From JALOAT01 sp041687015 (GTDB taxonomy: Bacteria > Pseudomonadota > Gammaproteobacteria > Thiohalomonadales > Thiohalomonadaceae): 64,000 nucleotides of DNA. Where the stretch lies: positions 82,056 through 146,055 of the forward strand of contig JAWLCT010000001.1 of assembly GCA_041687015.1 (NCBI GenBank), read 5' to 3'. Positions 52,801-61,765 of the stretch are shown here, piece by piece. The first letter of the stretch is position 1. Every line of letters starts with the position of its first letter. The notes beneath the pieces were generated by a model. That model was not told where the DNA came from. It made no database searches and saw only the letters and a program-made list of their open reading frames with translations. A program made the translations under genes and the position numbers.

Positions 52801-53337
52801 ATGTTCCGGCTTTCGACGTTGCTGGCCATCGGCGTCTTGCTGTCGCCGGCGTTCGCTCTGTCGCAACCCGCCATCATTCCCCTCTCGGATGTGGATATGC
52901 AGATCGTCCGCATCCAGTTCGTTGATGAAGTCGTCACACCCAGTGGACAGACGCTGACCGCACCGGACCCCACCTACAAGGTGGCCTTGGTCACGGTGCG
53001 CGTCAACAAACCGGCCGATATGGGACTCACCATCCATGCGGCGGATCTTGTCCTTCGCTATGAGCATGACAACGGCTATGACGTGTCTCCCTGCGAGGGC
53101 ATGTCGGGATTCAGCCTCCGCGTGGATGATGCCCGCCCCATGGACATGCCGGCGATTCCCGGGCCGGATTGGCTGCGGCAGACCACGGGCGTCCCGGCAT
53201 TGGCGGCGGAGGAAATCTATTTCGACGCCGTATTCGCGCAGGTCGAAGTCAGCACGACCGCCGTCTGGCTGAGTGTCTCCCAGCCCACCACCACGGTCCC
53301 TTACGAACCGCGGGGCGAAGACTTCAACATGCTCTGA
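52801..53337 (+). CDS. Secreted hypothetical protein
   Basis: The 178-aa product has a signal peptide (STLLAIGVLLSPAFALS). The mature part looks like an all-beta domain (YKVALVTVRVNKPADMGLTI, ADLVLRYEHDNGYDVSPCEG, AEEIYFDAVFAQVEV) with a single Cys. The pattern of an N-terminal strand pair followed by a Cys-containing loop recalls small ligand-binding beta-sandwiches, but I cannot name a family. It is 157 bp upstream of the GspE-like gene on the same strand and may be part of that group. Confidence 0.72.
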   Translation: MFRLSTLLAIGVLLSPAFALSQPAIIPLSDVDMQIVRIQFVDEVVTPSGQTLTAPDPTYKVALVTVRVNKPADMGLTIHAADLVLRYEHDNGYDVSPCEGMSGFSLRVDDARPMDMPAIPGPDWLRQTTGVPALAAEEIYFDAVFAQVEVSTTAVWLSVSQPTTTVPYEPRGEDFNML

Positions 53338-53494
53338 AAGCAGTCGGTACTCTCCCCACCTCGCCCCCAACCTCGTCGGAACCGCGGCGCCGGACAATGG
53401 GCGGTAGCCTCAAAAATCGCCAGGAAAATATGGTACGGTGGCTCCACCCGCTCGTGCCGATTGGAACTCGAACTGTATTCCTGGGGAGACGGCA

Positions 53495-54832
53495 ATGAAT
53501 TCGCGACCTGAAGCTGAAGATTTCATTGAGGACAGCACTGCGGAGGCTGAGCGTGTCTGGCCGCGCCGCTTGCATGACCAGCTCACCCGCGAACTCTCGC
53601 GCTATCTGGCGCACGCTGAAGAGCCTGAAGGTGAACAGGAAGGGGTTGCACTCGAAGCGGATGCCCTGTTGCTCGACGCCCTTCGTGAGAGGGCGACCGA
53701 TATCCACATCGACGCGAATTCCAGCGGCATTCTGGTTCGCCTGCGCGTGGACGGTCGGATGCTGGATGGTTCCCTGTTGGACCATACCGCAGGGCTGCGT
53801 CTCATCAACCAATTCAAAACCATGGCCCGACTGAACACCGAACGTTGTTTCGTGCCGGAATACAGCCGCTTCAGTTACACGCTCGGCGGATCCTCCATCG
53901 ACCTGCGCCTGACCTATGCGCCCACCTTGCGAGGTCAGACGCTCAGCATCCGGGTCTTCCAGGCACTGGACCAGACCCTGTATCTGCACGACCTCGGGCT
54001 GCATGAGGAGGGCCTTGAGCAAATCCAGGACTGGCTCGGCGATATCTCGGGCATGTTGCTGGTGTGCGGCCCAACGGGAAGCGGTAAGACCACCACGCTC
54101 TACAGCCTGCTGCACAAGCTCAAACTGCACGAACGCAACGTGGTCACCATTGAAGATCCTGTGGAATACGAGATCGCAGGAATCAACCAGATCCAGGTGG
54201 ACACGCGGCATGGACTGGATTTCGCGGCAGGCACCAAGGCCATGCTGCGGCTGGACCCCGACTACCTGATGCTCGGCGAAATTCGTGAGCCGTCCGCGGC
54301 CCGGGCCGCGGCCATCGCGGCGACGAGCGGACGGGCTCTCATGGGAACGCTGCATAGCCGCGACGCGGTTGGCGTGATCGATACACTGCGTAACTATGGT
54401 CTCAATGGACAGGAGATCTCATCGACGCTCGTGCTGGTCATTGCTCAAAGGCTCGTACGCCGTCTTTGCCCCCACTGCAAACAACCGGGGGAGCCCACGG
54501 CGGGCGATTTCCAATGGTTGGCACGACTGAACCGCAACGCCCCCGAAACCGTCTGGCATGCCCGGGGGTGTACGCATTGCCATTCGACCGGCTACAAGGG
54601 GCGCATCGGCGTTTTTGAGGTCTGGCGTATCAATCCCCAGGAATACCAGTTGATTCTCGACGGCGCGGACCGGCGGACGATCTACCGGCAACTGACCCAA
54701 CGCAAGCACCGCTTCCTCATCGATGATGGACTGGAAAAGGTCGCCCTGGGGATGACCAGCCTGAATGAACTGCACACCATGGGCGGCTTGAGCACCATGC
54801 CGCATCTCGACAGCTTGCCGGACGGCGGCTGA
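53495..54832 (+). CDS. GspE/PilB-type secretion ATPase lacking the usual N-terminal domain
   Basis: The product is 445 aa; classical GspE/PilB are 490-570. After a short acidic leader it has the N2 core (ERATDIHIDANSSGILVRLRVDGRML, 65-90) and the C-terminal ATPase. ATPase motifs are Walker A GPTGSGKTTT (192-201), Asp box IEDPVEYEI, Walker B LRLDPDYLMLGEIRE (251-264), His box GTLHSRDA, and the zinc site C-x2-C (LCPHCKQ) with C-x2-C (GCTHCHSTGYKGR). Such ATPases assemble type II secretion or type IV pilus fibres, yet no pilin or secretin genes are near. The missing N1 (MshEN/GspE-N) domain appears as a repeat array in the next gene. Confidence 0.9.
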   Translation: MNSRPEAEDFIEDSTAEAERVWPRRLHDQLTRELSRYLAHAEEPEGEQEGVALEADALLLDALRERATDIHIDANSSGILVRLRVDGRMLDGSLLDHTAGLRLINQFKTMARLNTERCFVPEYSRFSYTLGGSSIDLRLTYAPTLRGQTLSIRVFQALDQTLYLHDLGLHEEGLEQIQDWLGDISGMLLVCGPTGSGKTTTLYSLLHKLKLHERNVVTIEDPVEYEIAGINQIQVDTRHGLDFAAGTKAMLRLDPDYLMLGEIREPSAARAAAIAATSGRALMGTLHSRDAVGVIDTLRNYGLNGQEISSTLVLVIAQRLVRRLCPHCKQPGEPTAGDFQWLARLNRNAPETVWHARGCTHCHSTGYKGRIGVFEVWRINPQEYQLILDGADRRTIYRQLTQRKHRFLIDDGLEKVALGMTSLNELHTMGGLSTMPHLDSLPDGG

Positions 54833-54848
54833 CCGGGACGCTGGCACA

Positions 54849-54923
54849 AACCGACGCCAAAGCACAGTGCCGTATGCGCGGGGACGCGCCCGCGCGTGAC
54901 CAAACGGGTGCTTTGCGTCGGTT
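54849..54923. promoter_or_regulatory. Long-arm inverted repeat between the ATPase and FapA-like genes
   Basis: AACCGACGCCAAAGCAC (54849-54865) and GTGCTTTGCGTCGGTT (54908-54923) pair over 16 bp with one bulged C, enclosing a 42-nt loop with its own GC palindrome. Located in the 116-bp gap between the two genes. It could be an attenuator/terminator or a processing site that sets their relative expression. No T tract. Confidence 0.6.
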
Positions 54924-54948
54924 GACGCTCGCGCTAAAGCGGCGCTAA

Positions 54949-56925
54949 ATGCCCGTAATGTTTTCCAAAGCCGGACGCGAGGGAATGGCTGGCGAATCTC
55001 CACTTGATGACAAGACCCTGGGGCGCACGGCAGTGGCCTTGGGCCTGCTCGATCCCGACGAGGTAGGGCACGCGCTCGCCGTTGCCGCCGAACAGCCTGC
55101 CCGGGCGCCTGGTGCAATCTTCCTCGAGCGGGGGTTGTTGACGCAGGCGCAGCTGGATTACATCACCGCCGCCTATCGATTCCGGCAGACGCGGCAGGCG
55201 GATTGGCATCTTGGCGAACGCGTGATCGACCGCGGCTGGGCAACCGCAGAACAGATTGATGAACTGCTGCAAGAGCAAAAGCGCCTGTTCGTGCACCAGC
55301 GCAAGCGGATACTGCTCGGTGAACTTCTGGTACAGAACGGCATCCTCAGCGCCGAACAACGGGATCAGCTTCTGACGGGCGAACACGCGCCCCCCGCCGA
55401 GGCACTTGCCGGGGATGTGGCGGTGCATGTCTCGGACGACAACCTGTGTGCCACCGTTGTCCCGGGCCCAGGCCCACGCCCCACGCGCGAGGCGCTGGAC
55501 CTCGCGTTGCGGCGCCAGGGGATTTCGGTCGGTGTCGATCACGCGGCCATCGCGGCGCTCTGCGACGGCACCCGTCCCACCGGCGAACCGGTGGTCGTTG
55601 CGCGGGGTACGCCCGCCCAGCCCGGGCGGGACGCAGAAATCGAGTACCTGTTCGAGACCCATCCCCTCGGTGCCGGACGCCAGAACGCAGACGGGACCAT
55701 CGATTTCCGCGACCGCGGCGAGCTTCCCCAGGTAAGCGCCGGCACACCGCTGGCCCGCAAGACGCCGGCACAACCGGGTGCACCAGGCCGGGATCTCTTC
55801 GGCCGCGTAATCAATGTGAGGAAACCCCAGGATCGGCGCCTGCTGCTTGGCAACGGTGTCGCGCTGGCCGAGGATCAGCTTACTGTGGTCGCCACCACTG
55901 ACGGTCTGCCGTCTCTTTCGGCGACGGGCAAGATCGCCGTGCTCCCGGAATACCGGGTGGAAGGCGATGTGGACTATCACACCGGGCACATCGAATTCGC
56001 CGGCCATGTCGTGGTCACCGGTACCATTCGTAACGGCTTCCACGTCAAATGTGGGCAGCTGACCGCAGGCGAGGCCGAGGGTGCGGAGATCATCGCCAAG
56101 GGTGACGTACTGATTCGGGGCGGCCTCATCAATACGCATCTGCACACGGAAGGCGCCGCCACCGCCAAATATCTGCACAGCACGACCCTGGAAGCGCTCG
56201 GTGATGTAGGGGTCGAACGGGAGGTGGTTGAGTCACGGGTGGAGTGTGGCGGCGCTTTCCACGGGGAGCATTGCACACTGCTCGGCTCGCGCATCGCCGC
56301 CAAGCAGGGCATCAATGTGAAAACCGTCGGCTCCGAATCCTCTGCACCATGTCAGCTCGTATTCGGGGTTGATGAACGCGTACAGCATGAACTTCAGCAC
56401 CTCACAGCAGAGCGCACGGAACAATGCCAGGCGGTTGAGGCAGCCGGCGCACAGCTCGTTGAGCACCAACGCCAACGTGAGGCATTGGAAGCCGCCATTG
56501 GCGAACTGGCGCAACAGCAGGACCAGGCCATGGTCAGGCAGCGGGCCCTGAGTCAGGGTGGTGCAGGCGCCGAGCTGACGGCGGTGGAGGCCGTCATCCG
56601 CTCGCTCGCGGATCAAGTCGATGCGTTGTTTGCGCAGCAAGAGCGCGTCTTGGCGGACGCAGACGAAGCACGGGCGCGCCAAGCGAGTGCCCAGGCGGCC
56701 ATCGCCGAGCTCGACGGCGAGCTCGCGGCCATCAACGACTGGGCACAGGCACATCCCGGCACGCCCGAATTACGCGTCTCCGGGACATTGCACGCAGGAA
56801 CCGTCCTGGAAACACCACATGTGGAAGCACGCACCCGCGGCGAACGGAAGAGGATCTGGCTGCGCGAACGCGAGGTGATCAGCGAAGATGGCCATCCCGA
56901 GTGGCGCATGGAACCGTTCAGCTGA
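54949..56925 (+). CDS. FapA/DUF342-family protein with GspE-N-like N-terminus
   Basis: The 658-aa protein has three parts. Residues about 20-145 hold three helical repeats of the form LGxxLvxxGxxtxxQlDxaLxxQ (LGLLDPDEVGHAL, LGERVIDRGWATAEQIDELLQEQ, LGELLVQNGILSAEQRDQLL), like the N1 domain of GspE/PilB ATPases. Residues about 150-470 are DUF342/FapA (IAALCDGTRPTGEPVVVARG, GDVDYHTGHIEFAGHVVVTG, a beta-helix with repeated GDV segments). Residues 470-620 are a coiled coil. DUF342 proteins are linked to polymer or cell-surface assembly and to kinase control. An alternative ATG at 54985 is possible. It follows the ATPase gene and probably works with it. Confidence 0.85.
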   Translation: MPVMFSKAGREGMAGESPLDDKTLGRTAVALGLLDPDEVGHALAVAAEQPARAPGAIFLERGLLTQAQLDYITAAYRFRQTRQADWHLGERVIDRGWATAEQIDELLQEQKRLFVHQRKRILLGELLVQNGILSAEQRDQLLTGEHAPPAEALAGDVAVHVSDDNLCATVVPGPGPRPTREALDLALRRQGISVGVDHAAIAALCDGTRPTGEPVVVARGTPAQPGRDAEIEYLFETHPLGAGRQNADGTIDFRDRGELPQVSAGTPLARKTPAQPGAPGRDLFGRVINVRKPQDRRLLLGNGVALAEDQLTVVATTDGLPSLSATGKIAVLPEYRVEGDVDYHTGHIEFAGHVVVTGTIRNGFHVKCGQLTAGEAEGAEIIAKGDVLIRGGLINTHLHTEGAATAKYLHSTTLEALGDVGVEREVVESRVECGGAFHGEHCTLLGSRIAAKQGINVKTVGSESSAPCQLVFGVDERVQHELQHLTAERTEQCQAVEAAGAQLVEHQRQREALEAAIGELAQQQDQAMVRQRALSQGGAGAELTAVEAVIRSLADQVDALFAQQERVLADADEARARQASAQAAIAELDGELAAINDWAQAHPGTPELRVSGTLHAGTVLETPHVEARTRGERKRIWLREREVISEDGHPEWRMEPFS

Positions 56926-57219
56926 TGGCGAAGCCGCCCCTTGGGCTCGATTAGCCGCCGCCCACCTCACACGCCGACGTGACCTTTTCTACAATGAGCG
57001 GTTTTCGGGCGTCCGCCCCATCACAACTTCGGCCCAGGGAAAAAGCGGCAAAGACAGCAATCTTGTGTGCAATGTGAAGCCAATGGCACGCATCGTGTCG
57101 TGGGCTCTGGCGTCCCGGGCTCTTCGGCTCCGCCCAAAAAGTAACCTTTTCGAGGGGCACCCAAGCGCTCACCAATCACGTAGAATCACGGCTTTCGCGC
57201 CAAACGTAGCAACAACCAT

Positions 57220-58290
57220 ATGAAAGACGTTTTCCATGAAGGAAAAGCAGAGCCCAATGCGCTGGAAGCCCAATACAATGCCCAGCGCATCGCCTTTGCA
57301 CCTATTATCTTCCAGGCCGCGCGTGCCCTGCGTGATCTGGGTGTCCTGAAGGCCCTTGACCAAGCGCGGGAGGGCCTCGATCTCGCCGCGCTCATTGAAG
57401 CGACGGGCCTTTCCGAGTATGGCCTTGAGCTGCTGCTGGAAACGGGCATGAGCGCCGATATCGTCCGCTCTGAAAACGGTCGCTGGCTACTCACGAAAAC
57501 CGGTTGGTTCATCCTCAAAGACGAGATGACCAATATCAACATGGACTACAACCACTATGTGAATTACAAGGGGTTGTTCCATCTCGACGAGTGCATCAAA
57601 CAAGAAAAGCCCATCGGGCTCCGGGAGTTTGGCGACTGGCCTGTCATCTACCCCGGCCTCTCCAGCCTGCCCCCCAAGGTGCGCGACAGTTGGTTCCGCT
57701 TCGACCACTACTACTCGGATTCCGCACTGAAAGCGGCGCGCGAGAAAGTCATCGCCGAGAACCCCGAAAGGTTCCTCGAAATCGGCGGCAACACCGGCAA
57801 ATTCTCCATGTCACTGGCAGAAAGCACCACAGGCATGGAGATCACCCTGCTTGATCTTCCCGAACAGATCGCGCTGGTGACAGATAACCTCGCCAAACAC
57901 GGACTTCAGGACCGAATCAGGACAGTCGCCGCCGATGTGCTGGACGACGTGCCCTTGCAAGGGGAATACGACCTGATTTGGATGAGCCAGTTCCTCGACT
58001 GCTTCAGCAAGGCCGATATCGTTCGGATCCTGAAAAAGGCCAAGGCCGCCCTGAGCCACAATGGGCAGATCCTCATCATGGAACCGCTGTGGGATCGCCA
58101 GCGCTTTGAGACATCGGCCTATTGCATCATCAACACCTCGCCGTATTTCACGGCCATGGCGAACGGATACAGCAAGATGTATAGCCTTGGCGATTTCGAA
58201 CGCTGCATTGCAGATGCCGGATTGGCGGTCGTCGATACCATCGACGGACTCGGCGTCTGCCAGACCATCATCAGCTGTCGGAGCGCCTAG
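57220..58290 (+). CDS. Class I SAM-dependent methyltransferase with winged-helix dimerisation domain
   Basis: This 356-aa protein follows the O-methyltransferase (Methyltransf_2) plan. The N-terminal helical/winged-helix dimerisation half (to about 150) includes FQAARALRDLGVLKALDQA and GLELLLETGMSADI. The catalytic half has the SAM loop FLEIGGNTGKFSMSLA (about 187-202), the acidic VTLLDLPEQI-like strand, AADVLDD and the late motif ALSHNGQILIMEP. The substrate is probably a small hydroxylated or aromatic molecule. It has no biosynthetic neighbours, so the product is unknown. Confidence 0.88.
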   Translation: MKDVFHEGKAEPNALEAQYNAQRIAFAPIIFQAARALRDLGVLKALDQAREGLDLAALIEATGLSEYGLELLLETGMSADIVRSENGRWLLTKTGWFILKDEMTNINMDYNHYVNYKGLFHLDECIKQEKPIGLREFGDWPVIYPGLSSLPPKVRDSWFRFDHYYSDSALKAAREKVIAENPERFLEIGGNTGKFSMSLAESTTGMEITLLDLPEQIALVTDNLAKHGLQDRIRTVAADVLDDVPLQGEYDLIWMSQFLDCFSKADIVRILKKAKAALSHNGQILIMEPLWDRQRFETSAYCIINTSPYFTAMANGYSKMYSLGDFERCIADAGLAVVDTIDGLGVCQTIISCRSA

Positions 58291-58303
58291 ACAGTGCACG
58301 TGG

Positions 58304-58339
58304 GGTCTGCCTCGCCGGGCGCCAACGGCAAGGCAGACC
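58304..58339. terminator. Hairpin downstream of methyltransferase gene
   Basis: GGTCTGCCT and AGGCAGACC form a 9-bp stem around an 18-nt GC-rich loop, 14 bp after the stop. No T run follows, so confidence is moderate. Confidence 0.5.
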
Positions 58340-58526
58340 TGTCCGTCCCCTGCGAGAGTCATCTCTCCAACGATCCGTGTTTCTCCACGCCCGCACGACG
58401 CGGCTGACTTGAGCGTTTAGGCGGCGTCGGCAAAGCGCTGTATCTGCCATCATCTGACACTCGCAACAGCCGCCATTGTGTTATTACCCGCGCACCTTTG
58501 CTCGCCCATATTCAACAGGCGCGCAT

Positions 58527-58552
58527 TATGACTTGCCTGTGATAATGTCATA
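58527..58552. promoter_or_regulatory. Inverted repeat upstream of hybrid kinase gene
   Basis: TATGAC (58527-58532) and GTCATA (58547-58552) are 14 bp apart and enclose TTGCCTGTGATAAT, which itself could be -35-like and -10-like sequence. Placed 38 bp before the start codon, it is a candidate operator or promoter. Confidence 0.4.
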
Positions 58553-58589
58553 GACGTTGGCTCCACAATTCCATAACACGCCGACTGCT

Positions 58590-61187
58590 ATGCAAACCGT
58601 CGAACAAGGCCTTTGGCACGAACACAGTTTTTTTGATTGTCTGGAAAGGATGCCAGCCATGACATGGCTGTGCGATACAGACGGGAGATGCATTTATGTA
58701 AACCCTGCCTGGCTCGCCTTTACAGGCCGTTCACAGGAAGACGCCCTCGGTGAGGGCTGGCTTGAAACCGTATATCCCGAAGACAGAGAGCGGCGCCTCC
58801 AGGCCTACGAAAGTGCCCGTGGCTCAGTTCCTCGCCCTGTGGAGTATCGGCTATATCGCGCCGACGGGTCGTTCGGATGGATGTTCGATCAGGTCACGCC
58901 GCTTTTCGCACCCGACGGCGATTTTGTCGCCTATATGGGATGCACAATTCCCATCCGTGCCAGCGATCAGGCGCAGCCGGAATCATTGTGCGAAACCCTC
59001 AACGACCGCATTCTCGACGGCAATCAATACTGGACCAAGCTCCTCGATACCCAGGGCCGGCTGCTGTCCATGAGTGCAGGTGGTCAACGGCTGCTCGAGA
59101 TCAGCGATATCACTCCTCATCTGAATCAGTCCTGGCGTGATATCTGGCCCGATGCCTATCGGCCCGCTGCATATGCCGCAGTCGACAAGGCGGCGGCAGG
59201 TGGCACCGGCACGTTCGTAGGTTTTTGCCCCACCGTGAAGGGCACACCGAAATGGTGGCACGTGGTCATCGTGCCCGCAGCGACCGAGCCGGGCAGCAAA
59301 CCTAGACTTCTCGCCATGTTTCGCGATGTCACGGAACAAAAGCAGGCCGAGGAAGCCATCAAGCGCAGTGAAGCCGAGTTCCGCGCGATTTTCGAACTGT
59401 CATCCGTCGGCATCGCGCAGATGGACTACCACAGCAAACGATACACAAAGGTGAATCCGCGGTTTTGCGAAATCCTTGGGTATACCGCCGAAGAGCTGGA
59501 AGGGGTCAGCCTCCGGGAACTCACGCCCGTGGATACCGAGCTCGAACACAATCTCGCACTGCACGATGCGCTGGAGCGTGGTGAACGTGACGAGTACGCA
59601 TTGGAAAAACGTTTACTCCGCAAGGACGGCCGCACAGTCTGGGTGCAGGTGACTGGGACGGCATTGCGGGACGCGCATGGCAATATCACCAACATCACCG
59701 GAATGGTGCAGGATATTTCCGCCCGCAAGACTGCGGAGCAGACCTTGCTCGATTCGGAGCACAGATACCGTGCACTGATGGAACACGCCAGTGATGCCAT
59801 CCTGGTCGCCGATGCCAACGGTCGATGTATCGACGCAAACCGACGGGCCGTCGAGCTTTTCGGCTACACCAAGCAGCAACTGTTGCAGACAAGCCTGTCC
59901 CAGCTCTATCCGTGCGTGCTTCAGGAGCTGGACGCAAGCGGAGCCTCGCTTAACGAGCATGAACTATGCGCCAAAGATGGCAGGCGGATTCCGGTGGAAA
60001 TTGCGGGTACCCGCATTCCCTTTGCCGACAGCCACCTCTACCTCGGCAGCTTCCGCGACATCTCAGGACGTCGCCGGCAGGAAATGGCGGAACGCGCGAA
60101 TCAGGACAAGACCCGTTTTCTCGCCACGGCCAGCCACGATTTGCGCCAACCCATCCAGGCCATTCACCTGTTACTGCACCTGTTGCTCTCCCACGATCTG
60201 CCCCCTGCCGCCGCCGGCATTGCCGAACGCATCCAGGGCGCGGTCGAGGGGCTTGGCAGGATCGTGGATACCTTACTCGACATCTCCAAACTCGATGCCG
60301 GCGTGATCAAACCCAGGCTGTCCCGGTTCCATCTGGGCGCGCTCCTGCGAGAGTTGGTGGATGAACACCGGCCCCTGTCGGAACGTGTTGGCGTTTCCGT
60401 GAGCTACGTAAACTGCAACGTTCACGTCGAGTCCGACAGAGACCTGTTGGCGAGAATTCTCCGGAACCTGATTTCCAATGCGATCAAATACGCCCCACTC
60501 GGCCGGATCCTGGTTGGCGTGCGGCGCAGCGCCGACCGTGCCTGGGTTCAAGTGTTGGACACTGGCATAGGCATCGCACCGGGGGATATTGATGCGGTTT
60601 TCGAAGAGTTCCGGCAGATCGGAAACTCGGCCCGCGATAGACGTGAAGGACTCGGGCTGGGTCTGTCCATCGTGCAACGACTCGCCAACCTCCTTGAGCA
60701 TCCGCTGAAGGTCTCGTCGGTACCGGGCCGCGGCAGCTGTTTCGCTGTCAGTGTACCGACGGCTGACCATAGAGAGCACCCGGCGCGGTACGTCACCCCA
60801 CAATCTCCGGGCACGGCGGCTCGGGCGCGAACCGAAATCCTCGTGGTCGATGACGAGGTCGATATCCGGGAGGGGCTGGCGATGGTACTGACGGGCTGGG
60901 GCTATTCCGTCAGGGTAGCCGCCGATCTCGTGCACGCCATGGCGGGCTGGGAGGTGGATAATCCCCCGGCCTTGGTTATAGCCGATTTCCGCTTGGGGAA
61001 AGAGACCGGCATCGACGTGATTCAGGCCGTGCGACGGCGTGTCCAACGGCCCGTTCCCGCCCTCCTTCTGACCGGAGATGCCACTCCGGAAACTGCACGT
61101 GAAGCCGCGCGGCTGGACGTTCAGCTTCTGAGAAAGCCGTTGTCCGTCGATCAACTCCGCCGCGCCATTTTGGAATACCTCACATGA
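58590..61187 (+). CDS. Four-PAS hybrid sensor histidine kinase/response regulator
   Basis: The 865-aa cytosolic protein has four PAS domains (about 15-130, 135-260, 265-385 and 390-500; WLCDTDGRCIYVNPAWLAFTG is typical). HisKA follows with phospho-His516 (TASHDLRQPIQAIH), then HATPase_c (NLISNAIKY, DTGIGIAPGD, GLGLGLS) and a C-terminal receiver with phospho-Asp799 (ILVVDDEVDIRE, LVIADFRLGK). The SHDLRQP H-box is typical of hybrid kinases whose receiver is intramolecular. It starts at ATG 58590; a TTG at 58557 is in frame. No target gene is adjacent, and a decayed diguanylate cyclase lies 600 bp downstream on the other strand. Confidence 0.92.
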   Translation: MQTVEQGLWHEHSFFDCLERMPAMTWLCDTDGRCIYVNPAWLAFTGRSQEDALGEGWLETVYPEDRERRLQAYESARGSVPRPVEYRLYRADGSFGWMFDQVTPLFAPDGDFVAYMGCTIPIRASDQAQPESLCETLNDRILDGNQYWTKLLDTQGRLLSMSAGGQRLLEISDITPHLNQSWRDIWPDAYRPAAYAAVDKAAAGGTGTFVGFCPTVKGTPKWWHVVIVPAATEPGSKPRLLAMFRDVTEQKQAEEAIKRSEAEFRAIFELSSVGIAQMDYHSKRYTKVNPRFCEILGYTAEELEGVSLRELTPVDTELEHNLALHDALERGERDEYALEKRLLRKDGRTVWVQVTGTALRDAHGNITNITGMVQDISARKTAEQTLLDSEHRYRALMEHASDAILVADANGRCIDANRRAVELFGYTKQQLLQTSLSQLYPCVLQELDASGASLNEHELCAKDGRRIPVEIAGTRIPFADSHLYLGSFRDISGRRRQEMAERANQDKTRFLATASHDLRQPIQAIHLLLHLLLSHDLPPAAAGIAERIQGAVEGLGRIVDTLLDISKLDAGVIKPRLSRFHLGALLRELVDEHRPLSERVGVSVSYVNCNVHVESDRDLLARILRNLISNAIKYAPLGRILVGVRRSADRAWVQVLDTGIGIAPGDIDAVFEEFRQIGNSARDRREGLGLGLSIVQRLANLLEHPLKVSSVPGRGSCFAVSVPTADHREHPARYVTPQSPGTAARARTEILVVDDEVDIREGLAMVLTGWGYSVRVAADLVHAMAGWEVDNPPALVIADFRLGKETGIDVIQAVRRRVQRPVPALLLTGDATPETAREAARLDVQLLRKPLSVDQLRRAILEYLT

Positions 61188-61261
61188 AACGCGTGCCCAG
61201 GGCCTGACCGCAGACCGGTACGATGCTCCGTGTCGACGGCTCCCACCAACGCTGTACCGGC

Positions 61262-61720
61262 TTATTCCGTACGAGCCATTGCTTCCTGGTCCTTCGCCCG
61301 TTGATTCAGCATTGACTGCACCTGACGAGCCTGTTCGATGGTGTGCTGAATGCGCGTGGGTGAATAAACGTCCGCCACCGTGTCCGACGCGCCTGCCGGC
61401 GCCCCGGTACCGGCGTCGGGCGGCGGGGAACTGACGGTCTGGTCCAGCTCGATGCGAACGACGTCGACGGGGATGCCATTTCCAGGCGGATTGCTGCCGA
61501 ACTGCCACTCGCCATCCGTGCCGCGCCACTTGTAGACCGTCACGGGTTCCTGGTTGACGGAATTCGTACCGAATTCCGCCACGCCGATATCCGGCAGGCT
61601 GGGCGCCCTGATCTGACGATAGTCGAGCAGCGGCTTGCCATTTTTCAGCGGCAGGATGAAAGGCACGACACCGGCAATCACCAGGGTGCCCAACAGAATG
61701 GGGGTAAGCGAACGTTTCAT
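61262..61720 (-). CDS. DUF4124-domain membrane-anchored protein
   Basis: The 152-aa product has an N-terminal hydrophobic anchor (LTPILLGTLVIAGVVPFIL) and a DUF4124 core (TVYKWRGTDGEWQFGSNPPGN), a small beta-rich domain common in gammaproteobacterial envelope proteins. A helical C-terminus of about 60 residues (IQHTIEQARQVQSMLNQRA) follows. Function unknown. It is convergent with the hybrid kinase gene. Confidence 0.85.
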   Translation of the reverse strand: MKRSLTPILLGTLVIAGVVPFILPLKNGKPLLDYRQIRAPSLPDIGVAEFGTNSVNQEPVTVYKWRGTDGEWQFGSNPPGNGIPVDVVRIELDQTVSSPPPDAGTGAPAGASDTVADVYSPTRIQHTIEQARQVQSMLNQRAKDQEAMARTE

Positions 61721-61765
61721 CTTCCTGTTCCTTGAAGCGCGGTTCCGATTCCCATGTCCGGCCGA

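Noticed and set aside
53495..56925. A complete type IV pilus or type II secretion locus
   Set aside because: Only the ATPase is present; no pilin, prepilin peptidase, platform or secretin genes occur in the window.
60273..61529. Minus-strand frame of over 400 codons opposite the hybrid kinase
   Set aside because: Covers the kinase and receiver domains antisense, without start signal or domain similarity.
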